A stretch of 64,000 nt of DNA, taken from the NCBI RefSeq assembly GCF_023913515.1, contig NZ_CP099391.1, positions 1,488,001-1,552,000 of the forward strand, given 5' to 3'. A model generated the notes under the pieces. It was not told the origin of the DNA. It ran no database searches and saw only the letters and a list, made by a program, of their open reading frames with translations. The number at the start of each line of letters is the position of its first letter. The stretch's first letter is position 1. Both the position numbers and the translations under genes were made by a program. Below, in pieces: positions 17,053-24,822 of the stretch. The stretch comes from Natronococcus sp. CG52. GTDB lineage: Archaea; Halobacteriota; Halobacteria; Halobacteriales; Natrialbaceae.

Positions 17053-18063
17053 ATGCATCGACGTGACACACTCAAGCTGGTCGGTGGAATCGGCGGCGCG
17101 AGCCTGGTCGGATCCGGTCTCGTCAGCGCCGAACGGACGTGGGCCCGCGAAGAGACTCGCCGCTGGTTCACTCACGGCGAACTGCTGAACGAGCTCGATC
17201 GCATCGAACGGAACGCGACCGGGAGCGTCGAACTCGAGCAGATCGGCGAGAGCCTCGAGGGCCGCGAACTCGTCGTCGCGAAAGTCGGTAGCGGCGAGAC
17301 GGACGTCTTCATCACGACCGAACAGCACGGCGACGAGCCGACGGGGACGAACGCGATGCTCAAAGAGCTCCAGCACCTCTCGAGGAGCGGTTCCGACTAC
17401 GCCACGACGGTGCGCGAGGAACTCACCGTACACGTCCTGCCGATGCATAATCCCGACGGCGGGATGCGCAACCAGCGGGAGAACGCGGACGGCGTCGACC
17501 CGAACCGCCAGCACCACTACGAGCCCGGTTCGACCGACAACCCCTCGCCGGAGACGCAGGCGATGATCGACTACGTCACGGAGCTCGACCCGCTGTGGGT
17601 CGCCGACCTCCACACGCAGGGCGGGCCGTACTACGGCGACGGCGACAACCCCGGTGATAACTACACTTCCTCGAACTTCTGGCCGATTAACGAGAACGCG
17701 GATCCAGACGCAGTAGCGCTCTCTCGCCGGCTGAACGTCGCGATGTGGGACGAAGTCGAGGGCTTCGCGAACCGCCAGCTGTCCGTCTATCCCGGCGGCA
17801 CGGGAGGGAACATCGCCCGCAACGCGTACGGCATCCGCGGCTACGGCAGCGTCCTGAACGAGATGACCGGTCAGATCCCGGACAAGGGAGAGCGGATGGA
17901 GGGCCAGATGATCCGGCAGTGCCGGAAGGAGAACCGGGTTATCCTCCTGGAGACCGCTAACGGGACGGTGTTCGACCGGGATCCCGGCCGAACGGACGAA
18001 ATACCCGACCGTCCGGGGTGGAACGAGGGCGGCGAGTGGCCCTGGGAGAACAAGCCGGAGTAG
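17053..18063 (+). CDS. M14 family zinc carboxypeptidase, Tat-exported
   Basis: A 336-aa protein with a Tat signal (MHRRDTLKLVGGIGGASLVG) cleaved around residue 27. The M14 zinc site is visible: His and Glu in ITTEQHGDEPTGTNAM, and the third His in WVADLHTQGG. The substrate-binding segment is MHNPDGGMRNQRENADGVDP with Asn/Arg after it, and the catalytic Glu is likely in VILLETANG. It would remove C-terminal residues from peptides outside the cell. It is divergent from ggt, so the two may act together on extracellular peptides or gamma-glutamyl compounds. Confidence 0.88.
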   Translation: MHRRDTLKLVGGIGGASLVGSGLVSAERTWAREETRRWFTHGELLNELDRIERNATGSVELEQIGESLEGRELVVAKVGSGETDVFITTEQHGDEPTGTNAMLKELQHLSRSGSDYATTVREELTVHVLPMHNPDGGMRNQRENADGVDPNRQHHYEPGSTDNPSPETQAMIDYVTELDPLWVADLHTQGGPYYGDGDNPGDNYTSSNFWPINENADPDAVALSRRLNVAMWDEVEGFANRQLSVYPGGTGGNIARNAYGIRGYGSVLNEMTGQIPDKGERMEGQMIRQCRKENRVILLETANGTVFDRDPGRTDEIPDRPGWNEGGEWPWENKPE

Positions 18064-18111
18064 TCGGCACGCGGCCGTGACGCCCTGATCCTTCCGCTTC
18101 TTTCGGTTTGA

Positions 18112-18504
18112 GCCTCGAACGGACACCGGGCGCTCGTTTCGGATCCCGTAACCGATGGTTCGCGCGGTGTCTCTTCCTCGAGTAGAAACGACTACGGAAA
18201 CACGCTGTACGACTTCGAGGACCCGGAAAACGCCAGGAAAGTTCGCCGCACCGAACAACAACAAGTTCGACGGCACCCGGAGCGGACTCTACTACCGGAC
18301 ACGGAGGGCGGCCTGACGGGATTCGAAGTGATCGACGACGGCGGGGGGTATCCCGAACCCCGGACTCCGGATGCCGTTCTTTCAGTGGCCTCGAGCGGTG
18401 GGGGTCCCCTCGCGGATGTAAATTTCGGAAGCGGCGCTCGCCCGTTCGATCTCGTCGATGGGCGTCAGCTCGTGGTCTCGTGCTCGGCGCGGACCGATCA
18501 GTAG
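18112..18504 (+). pseudogene. possible frameshifted gene remnant
   Basis: The stretch between the carboxypeptidase and phoU has no intact gene, but protein-like segments alternate between two frames: NDYGNTLYDFEDPENAR, then KFAAPNNNKFDGTRSGLYYR one frame over, then DTEGGLTGFEVIDDGGGYP back in the first. Read together they look like a piece of a normal acidic haloarchaeal protein. The first frame is open from 18112 to TAG at 18502 but has no start codon. I cannot name the family. Confidence 0.35.
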
Positions 18505-19157
18505 ATCAGTTCGTCGTCGTTTTCGACCATGTACAGCGTTCGCGCGGCGATGTTGACCGCGTGATCGCCGACGCGCTCGAGGTCGCGGATCGTCAGTAAC
18601 ATCCGGGACACGTCCTCGAGAAGCGGTTCGTCGCCGGCCTCGGTCTCGAGCAGGTCCTGGATGACGACCTCGCTCGCTCGTTCGCAGAGCGCGTCGATCT
18701 CGTCGTCGTCGGCCGCGACCTCGTGTGTTGCCGCGGCGTCGTCGCTCGCGTAGGCCGCCATCGCGTCCTCGATCATGTCGATCGTCTCCTCGCCGACGTA
18801 GGCGATGTCGATGTCCGAGTACCGATCCCGCTTCGCCTGCTGGGTGTACTCGCCGATGTTCACGGCGAGGTCGCCGATACGCTCGAGATCGGTGATGATC
18901 TTGAACGACGCCGCGATGAACCGCAGGTCGCCGGCGACGGGTTGCTGGAGCGCGAGCAGGTCGATGCACTCCTGTTCGAGCTCGAGGTACAGCTCGTTGA
19001 TCTCGTGGTCGCTCGCGACGATCGACGCTGCGAGTTCGTCGTCCTTCCGTTCGTACGCCTCGAGGGCTCGTTGCAGCCGTCGACGGACGGCGTCGCTCAT
19101 CTCCACCACGTTCGTGCGCAGTTGCTCGAGTTGCTGCTGGTAGTCAGTTCGTGCCAT
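18498..19157 (-). CDS. phoU: phosphate signalling protein PhoU
   Basis: A 219-aa protein of two PhoU three-helix repeats. The paired signature motifs are SFKIITDLERIGDLAVNIGE near residue 85 and LLTIRDLERVGDHAVNIAAR near 185, with E/D residues that bind metal clusters. PhoU links Pst transport to signalling and restrains phosphate uptake. It is last in the pstS-pstC-pstA operon and its start overlaps the end of the preceding 62-aa ORF by 14 bp, so it is probably translationally coupled. Length is normal. Confidence 0.95.
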   Translation of the reverse strand: MARTDYQQQLEQLRTNVVEMSDAVRRRLQRALEAYERKDDELAASIVASDHEINELYLELEQECIDLLALQQPVAGDLRFIAASFKIITDLERIGDLAVNIGEYTQQAKRDRYSDIDIAYVGEETIDMIEDAMAAYASDDAAATHEVAADDDEIDALCERASEVVIQDLLETEAGDEPLLEDVSRMLLTIRDLERVGDHAVNIAARTLYMVENDDELIY

Positions 19158-19332
19158 GGGTAGTCGAATTTTCAGCGAGATAGTTTCCGACCCGGTTTTC
19201 TACGTCGATCGATGGCGCGGGTAACGAACCGATCGCGTCTTTCTCGCCGGTCGAATCGAGGGCGGCGTTCTCGCCGCGATCGGGTCGCGATTCGGTGCTG
19301 CTGTCAAATGTGGAAGTGGTGTCGTAACTCAT
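19144..19332 (-). pseudogene. 62-aa ORF in the pstB position: apparent internally deleted PstB
   Basis: Encodes MSYDTTSTFDSSTESRPDRG at its start and LPAPSIDVENRVGNYLAEN near its end. In Pst operons the ATPase gene pstB sits between pstA and phoU; here only this ORF does, 6 nt after pstA and overlapping phoU. From memory, haloarchaeal PstB proteins have a similar Ser/Thr/Asp-rich extension followed by an LPAP-x-IEVEN strand before Walker A, and end in RVEDYITGKFG-like sequence. The ORF looks like these two ends joined. No Walker A, Q-loop, signature or Walker B is present. Confidence 0.5.
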
Positions 19333-19338
19333 AACCGC

Positions 19339-21057
19339 TCACTCCTGGCGCTGGTACCTGTTTCGCAGGATGATTGCGGACCCGTTCAGCATCAACAGCA
19401 CGACGAGCAGCGTGACGACCCCTGCGGCGAGAACGCCGTACCTGAAGTCGGCGTCGATCAGTCGCGACCAGGAGTAGATCTGTCGGGGCATCGCGCTGGA
19501 CAGACCGAAGAACGAGTCGGGCGGTACGCGGACGACCGCGGCCATTCCGATCATCAGGAGCGGAGCGGTCTCGCCGATCGCGCGGCCGAGCGCGAGAATC
19601 GTTCCCGTCAGAATGCCGGGCATCGCTCGCGGCAACACGACGCTGCGGACGGTTTGCCACTTCGTCGCACCCATCCCGTACGAGGCCTGCCGAAGCGACT
19701 CCGGCACGCCGCGGATCGCCTCCTGTGCGGAGACGATGACGATCGGCAGGATCAGCAATCCGACGGTCAGCCCGCCGACAACGATGATTCCGGACTGCAT
19801 CCCGATTCCGCGGACGAACAGCGCGAGCCCGAGCACGCCGTAGACGACCGACGGCACGCCGGCGAGGTTCGCGATGTTGATCTCGATGAGTTCGACGAGC
19901 GAACTGGGTCGTCCCTGACTCGGGCTGTACTCCTCGAGGTAGACCGCGGCGCCGACCCCGACCGGGAACGCCGCGACGGCGACGACGACGAGCATCATCA
20001 CCGATCCGACGAGCGCGGGGTAGATCCCCGCATCGCGCGGCGTCGTACTGTGACCGGACGTCAGGAACTGCCAATCGAGCCAGAGATCCGGACCGGCGAA
20101 GCCGAACGTTTCGACGACGACGGCGCAGGCTACCGCGCCGATCCCGACGGCGACCGGGAACGCCAATCCGGCGACCCCCTCGCCGCGACGGAGGACGGAC
20201 TCGACGTACAGGCCGGTCGGTACCCCGACGACCGTCGCTCCGATGATCCACGCGGTCGCCGAGAGGCCGATCGCCGGTGCGGCGACGAGCCCGAGGCCGG
20301 CGGCGGCGACGGTCGCGCCGCCGGCGAGCGCTGCGCTTCGGTCGCTGGCCCGAACGCGCCGGATGTACCGGGCGGCTGCCGCGGCGATCGGAATCGTAAA
20401 CGCCAGGAGAAGGGATACCGGCGCGATCGGCAAAACGGGAAGCGAGAGAATCAGGCTCCGCAGGCTCGGAACGAGGGACGGGACCGAGACCGAGAGGTGA
20501 AACAGTTCTTGCCCGAGCAGCGGCGTTCGAACGGGGTAGTCCACGCCGAATCCCGGAACGCCGACGACCGCGAGGATCGGAACGAGCACCGCGACTGCGG
20601 TTCGTTCCGAGACCGAGGCCGAGCTCCCTCGGAATCGCGTGTGAGCCCCGAGCAGTCCGTACGCGACCCCGGCAGCGATTACGAGCGCGAGCCACTCGCG
20701 GGGAGCGATGACGTGTCTGAAGACGATGACGACGCCACCGCCGAGCAAGGTCGTCACGATCGGCGCGCCGAGCGCCGTGTACGCGACCTCGCCGGCCCGC
20801 GTATCGCGCCGGTAGTAGTACGCCGCGAGAACGACTGCGGGCAGAACGATCGTCCCGACGACCGTGAGGAGCCAACCGGTGTCGGCCGTGGCCGGCTGGA
20901 TCGCGTCGTTGAACACGTACAGCAGGAACACGAACACGAGCGCGAGGGCGAGCATCGTCGCACCGAGACAGGACAGCTTGAACGCGGTGCCTCGGAGTTG
21001 GCTGACCCGCCCTTCGGCTCCGAACCAGCGTCCGGTTCTCTTGTCGGCGGCTCCCAT
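19339..21057 (-). CDS. pstA: phosphate ABC transporter permease PstA
   Basis: A 572-aa membrane protein, about twice the bacterial length. The first ~280 residues are an extra block of roughly eight hydrophobic segments. The C-terminal half is the usual PstA: AVYLEEYSPSQGRPSSLVEL, IEINIANLAGVPSVVYGVLG and the ATPase-contact EAA loop RQASYGMGATKWQTVRSVVL, followed by LGRAIGETAPLLMIG. It pairs with PstC to carry phosphate across the membrane. Its partner ATPase is not encoded next to it. Confidence 0.93.
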   Translation of the reverse strand: MGAADKRTGRWFGAEGRVSQLRGTAFKLSCLGATMLALALVFVFLLYVFNDAIQPATADTGWLLTVVGTIVLPAVVLAAYYYRRDTRAGEVAYTALGAPIVTTLLGGGVVIVFRHVIAPREWLALVIAAGVAYGLLGAHTRFRGSSASVSERTAVAVLVPILAVVGVPGFGVDYPVRTPLLGQELFHLSVSVPSLVPSLRSLILSLPVLPIAPVSLLLAFTIPIAAAAARYIRRVRASDRSAALAGGATVAAAGLGLVAAPAIGLSATAWIIGATVVGVPTGLYVESVLRRGEGVAGLAFPVAVGIGAVACAVVVETFGFAGPDLWLDWQFLTSGHSTTPRDAGIYPALVGSVMMLVVVAVAAFPVGVGAAVYLEEYSPSQGRPSSLVELIEINIANLAGVPSVVYGVLGLALFVRGIGMQSGIIVVGGLTVGLLILPIVIVSAQEAIRGVPESLRQASYGMGATKWQTVRSVVLPRAMPGILTGTILALGRAIGETAPLLMIGMAAVVRVPPDSFFGLSSAMPRQIYSWSRLIDADFRYGVLAAGVVTLLVVLLMLNGSAIILRNRYQRQE

Positions 21058-21112
21058 CAGCGGCTTACCCCCGTCGATTCCGGCAGTTTCGTTTCGTCCC
21101 GTCGAACGGCTT

Positions 21113-22048
21113 TCATTGGTACTCCTCCCGGTAACGTGCGGCGATTCGGTTGCTCAGTAGGTTCATGGCGAACGTGATGAAAAACAGCGTCAGTCCGATC
21201 GCGAACATCGAGTAGAACTCCGGCGTACCGCCGGTGGCGTCGCTCGTGACCGCGTGAACCATCGCGGCGGTCATCGTCTGACCGGAGTTGAAGAGGTTCG
21301 CGAAGGGGTTCGTTACGTTCAACATCCGCGCCTGCATCCCGCCGGCCATCACGACGATCATCGTCTCGCCGATCGCTCGCGAGAGCGCGAGGATGTACGA
21401 CGAGAAGATCCCGGAGATCGAGGCGGGGATGACGATTCCGGTCGACACCTCGTACTTCGTCGCGCCGAGGCCGTACCCGGCCTCTCGCAGGGAGTCCGGC
21501 ACCGCGCTCATCGCGTCCTCGCTGATCGAGGAGACCATCGGAATGATCATGATTCCCACCATGATCGACGCGGAAAGCAGGTTGAACAGGCTCAGGTCGA
21601 GCCCGACCGCTCGCAGCCACGGCGTCAGATACACCAGCGCGAGGTAGCCGTAGACGACCGTCGGGATGCCGGCGAGGATCTCGAGCGACGGTTTCAGGAT
21701 CGATCGCGCCCGGTCGCTCGCGTACTCGCTCAGGTAGACCGCGGCCGCGGTGCCGACGGGGATCGCGACCATCGCCGAGACAACCGTGACGATCAGCGTC
21801 GCGCTCACCAGCGGCAGGACGCCGAACGTATCACGGCTCGACTGCCACTCCGTGCCGGTGAGGAACGCGACGGCGTTTACCTGTCGAAAGAACGTGACTG
21901 CGTCCACTGCGAGCGTGATCACGATGCTGACGGTCACGAACGCGGTCAGTGCGGCACAGCCGAACAGCAGCCACTGGTACAGCCGTTCTTTCTCGGTTCG
22001 TCCGTCGACCGACCCGGTGAGGTCGGCACTTATTGAATCAGTACTCAT
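21113..22048 (-). CDS. pstC: phosphate ABC transporter permease PstC
   Basis: A 311-aa permease with about six membrane segments. Signatures: AVYLSEYASDRARSILKPSL, EILAGIPTVVYGYLALVYLT, and the EAA loop REAGYGLGATKYEVSTGIVI with LSRAIGETMIVVMAGG. I chose ATG 22048 (MSTDSISADLTGS); an in-frame ATG at 22072 would add eight residues. It lies between pstS and pstA and forms the channel with PstA. Confidence 0.94.
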   Translation of the reverse strand: MSTDSISADLTGSVDGRTEKERLYQWLLFGCAALTAFVTVSIVITLAVDAVTFFRQVNAVAFLTGTEWQSSRDTFGVLPLVSATLIVTVVSAMVAIPVGTAAAVYLSEYASDRARSILKPSLEILAGIPTVVYGYLALVYLTPWLRAVGLDLSLFNLLSASIMVGIMIIPMVSSISEDAMSAVPDSLREAGYGLGATKYEVSTGIVIPASISGIFSSYILALSRAIGETMIVVMAGGMQARMLNVTNPFANLFNSGQTMTAAMVHAVTSDATGGTPEFYSMFAIGLTLFFITFAMNLLSNRIAARYREEYQ

Positions 22049-22094
22049 TTTGAAAGATAAGTGTTGAATCAAGCGGCGGCGTCGATCGGGGCCG

Positions 22095-23069
22095 CTAGTC
22101 CCCCGCGGCGTCCTCGAGGGCGGCCATATTTTCGTCGACCTGGTCCTGGTTCGCCGGGACGTACCCGATCTCCTCGGCGATCCAGTCGGCCGACGAGTTC
22201 TCGATGTAGAACTCCATGAAGTCGTAGACGGGGTCCTGATCGAGGGATTCCGCGGCGGGGTAGACGAACAACGGACGAGCCATCGGGTAGCTCGGGTTGT
22301 TCAGTCCCGGTTCGATGCAGTCACCGTCCTCGTTCTCTTTCACTTCGAGCGCCTTCACGCGGTCCTCGTTCTCGGCGTAGTAAGCGTAGCCGAAGTAGCC
22401 GATCGCGTGCGGGTCGTCCTCGAGCCCTTCGACGATGATGTTGTCGTCCTCCGTCGGTTCGTAATCGGTGCGGTGGTCCCCCGCTTCGCCGACGACGTTC
22501 TCCGTGAACCAGTCGAACGTCCCTGAGGTCGTGTCGGGACCGTAGAGGACGAACTCCTCGTCCGGCCAGTCGTCGTTGACGTCCTGCCAGGTTTCGGCGC
22601 CGTCTTCCCGCCAGATCTGGGCCATTTCGTCAAAGGACATGCAGTCGACCCAGTCGTTCTCCGGACTGACCGCCATCGTCAGCGCGTCGCCGCCGACCTC
22701 CATCTCGATCGGCGTGACGTCGTTCTCCGCGCAGCTATCCTCCTCTTCGGATTTGATCGGCCGGGAGGCGCCGTTGATATCGGCTTCGCCGGGACAGAAG
22801 TGGTTCTCGAAGCCGCCGCCGCTCCCCGTGGAGTCGACGGTAACGTTGACGCCCGGGTTCTCGTCCATGAACCGCTCGGCCATCGCGTCCGAGATCGGAA
22901 ACACCGTGCTGGAACCTTTGACGACTACCTCCCCGTTACCGTTGCTGCCGTTTTCCGCGTCAGTTTCGGAACAGCCGGCGACTGCAACCGCACCCGCGGC
23001 GCCGGTCGCACCGAGGAACTTCCGTCGTGAGACACCGTCCACCCAACGTCCGTGCTGGTTGTCAGCCAT
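22095..23069 (-). CDS. pstS: phosphate-binding lipoprotein PstS
   Basis: A 324-aa substrate-binding protein with a Tat motif VSRRKFLGATGAAG and lipobox AVAGCS, so it is exported folded and anchored outside. The phosphate-site motifs are VKGSSTVFPISDAMAERFMD, STGSGGGFENHFCPGEADIN and GPDTTSGTFDWFTENV. ATG 23069 is used; a GTG directly before it (23072) is possible. First gene of the operon, behind a strong TATA box at 23124-23115. Confidence 0.95.
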   Translation of the reverse strand: MADNQHGRWVDGVSRRKFLGATGAAGAVAVAGCSETDAENGSNGNGEVVVKGSSTVFPISDAMAERFMDENPGVNVTVDSTGSGGGFENHFCPGEADINGASRPIKSEEEDSCAENDVTPIEMEVGGDALTMAVSPENDWVDCMSFDEMAQIWREDGAETWQDVNDDWPDEEFVLYGPDTTSGTFDWFTENVVGEAGDHRTDYEPTEDDNIIVEGLEDDPHAIGYFGYAYYAENEDRVKALEVKENEDGDCIEPGLNNPSYPMARPLFVYPAAESLDQDPVYDFMEFYIENSSADWIAEEIGYVPANQDQVDENMAALEDAAGD

Positions 23070-23114
23070 CACGTGATCGATTCGAGAGGTGATAAAAGTA
23101 CGATGCTATGTGAT

Positions 23115-23124
23115 CTATATATCG
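23115..23124 (-). promoter_or_regulatory. TATA box of the pst operon
   Basis: CGATATATAG on the minus strand. It predicts a transcript start around 23090-23095, leaving a leader of about 20-25 nt before the pstS ATG. Confidence 0.55.
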
Positions 23125-23378
23125 TAAAAGAGCCGCACGTTTCGATATAGCCCGGTTTTTGACCCCTCGATGGATTTGATCCGCGTCTCTAAATACCCCG
23201 ATACAGGTGCAAGTCGAGCCGAAAAGGAAATGCCTTCGTCGGTCTCGGAAGTCCGTATTTCGAGTGCAGACGGAGCTGAGTCCCGGTGGTCCGACTCCGG
23301 TCGGTGGGTGCACCTCCTCGGTCCGGCTCGCGCTCCCGAGTACCGATGATGCGGAATTACACATATCTATATAGTCCT

Positions 23379-23390
23379 ATAGCATGCTAT
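23379..23390. promoter_or_regulatory. 12-bp perfect palindrome, candidate operator
   Basis: ATAGCATGCTAT, self-complementary, within the A/T-rich centre of the pst divergent region. A partial match (GATGCTATGTGATC) lies beside the pstS promoter. A site for a pho regulator is possible but unproven. Confidence 0.35.
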
Positions 23391-23496
23391 CACACACAAC
23401 GTATCTGAATATCCAAAAGAATTCCACATATTCGAGTGTTGCGCCCTATATTGCCGTTTAGAACCGTTATCGGTACTGCTCTATAGATTCAGCCAG

Positions 23497-23506
23497 GTTT
23501 ATATTC
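23497..23506 (+). promoter_or_regulatory. TATA box of the AbrB-PhoU gene
   Basis: GTTTATATTC lies about 27 nt before the ATG at 23528, predicting a leaderless message. Confidence 0.6.
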
Positions 23507-23527
23507 TCCCTGCCGAAACCGGCGTGT

Positions 23528-24523
23528 ATGGAGACGCGAAAAGTCCAGGTGACCGGGGGGTCGACGTACACGGTTTCGCTCCCGAAGACGTGGGCGACGG
23601 AGAACGGGATCAGCAGCGGGACGACCGTCGAGATCTACTCCGAGGACGAGTCGCTGTTCGTCACGCCGCAGCGCGATACCGACCACCACGAGGGAACGCT
23701 CGAGGTATCCACGCTCGACGACGAGCAACTGGTACGAGCGATCCTGACGATGTACGTCAGCGGCTTCGACATCATCCGACTCGAGGCGAATCGGATCACG
23801 ACGGAGCAACGACGGGCGATCCGAACCGCAATCCAGGGCCTCATCGGCGTCGAGGTCGTCGAGGAGCAGAGCGACTGCGTCGTCGTCCAGGATCTGCTCG
23901 ACTCTGCGGAGCTGTCGATCGTCAACGCCGTCTCTCGGATGCGCCTGATCGCTCGAGCGATGCTCGACGACGCGATCACCGCCCTCGTCGAAAACGACGA
24001 CGACATCGCCCACGACGTCATCGAACGCGACGACGACGTCGACCGACTCTTCCTCGTCGTCTCGCGGGTCTTCCGAGCGACGCTCCGGTCGCCGCGCGCG
24101 GCCGAGGGGCTCGGCGTCTCCCGCGAGGACTGTTTCGACTACCACTCGAGCGCTCGCCAACTCGAGCGCGTCGCCGACCACGCCGTCAAGATCAGCCAGC
24201 TAGCGCTCAAACTCGACGACATCCCCGAAGCCGTCGCGGAGGCGCTGTACGAACTGCACACCGACGCCGCCGGCATCATCGAGAAGTCGATGGACGCGCT
24301 GTTCGCCGAGGAGAGCGCCGAGGCGAACGAACTCGGACACGACGCGCTCGAGGCCGTCCCCGAAATAGACGAACACACCCGGCACATCGACGAGATACTG
24401 CGCGAACTCGACCCCGTTCAGGCGCAGTTACTGGGTCTGATCCTGGACTCGATCTCGCGAAGCGCCGACTACGGCGGAAACATCGCCGAGACCGCGCTCC
24501 AGAAGGCGGCACCGAGACCGTAA
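23528..24523 (+). CDS. AbrB/SpoVT-domain PhoU family regulator
   Basis: A 331-aa protein. Residues 1-50 are a SpoVT/AbrB-type DNA-binding domain (METRKVQVTGGSTYTVSLPK, TWATENGISSGTTVEIYSED). The rest is two PhoU-like helical repeats (RQLERVADHAVKISQLALKL near 215, ISRSADYGGNIAETALQKA at the end). Such fusions occur in archaea, often near pst genes, and probably read phosphate-transport state and act on transcription. It is divergent from pstS, with its own leaderless promoter. Target sites are unknown. Confidence 0.88.
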   Translation: METRKVQVTGGSTYTVSLPKTWATENGISSGTTVEIYSEDESLFVTPQRDTDHHEGTLEVSTLDDEQLVRAILTMYVSGFDIIRLEANRITTEQRRAIRTAIQGLIGVEVVEEQSDCVVVQDLLDSAELSIVNAVSRMRLIARAMLDDAITALVENDDDIAHDVIERDDDVDRLFLVVSRVFRATLRSPRAAEGLGVSREDCFDYHSSARQLERVADHAVKISQLALKLDDIPEAVAEALYELHTDAAGIIEKSMDALFAEESAEANELGHDALEAVPEIDEHTRHIDEILRELDPVQAQLLGLILDSISRSADYGGNIAETALQKAAPRP

Positions 24524-24822
24524 CCGCCGCTCTTCGGCCGTCGCTTCTTCACACTCGAAACGCCAGACCTCAGTCAGTTCGGCAGCAGTTCTGCTTCGAC
24601 AGATCTCCGAACGGATTGAGGCAACGTATTTAGTATACCACCATAGAGTTTATTCGTTGGAGCTCGGTCACTGTGGCGACAGCCTTTGCCGCGATTATCA
24701 CGGTCAGTACGACTGGAGCGCCGACTCGAACGGACGCCTGTCCGCGAACGGCGGACTCGCCGCTAGCTGGCGGGTAATCGAAAACGACTTCGATCGAACG
24801 AGTAGTCACCGCTCGGGAGGCC
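24524..24822. other. intergenic stretch, no gene identified
   Basis: About 300 bp between two convergent genes. An A/T-rich box (GTATTTAGTATA) lies near 24631-24642. A frame from a TTG at 24657 runs on into the 3' end of menD but turns arginine-rich and is not credible as a gene. Confidence 0.4.

Larger units (their letters stand above)
23070..23527. promoter_or_regulatory. divergent control region between pstS and the AbrB-PhoU gene
   Basis: About 460 bp without a convincing gene. Long A/T-rich tracts alternate with GC stretches. Besides the two TATA boxes it contains the palindrome ATAGCATGCTAT (23379-23390) and a related GATGCTATGTGATC near 23102-23115, candidates for regulator sites. Confidence 0.5.
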
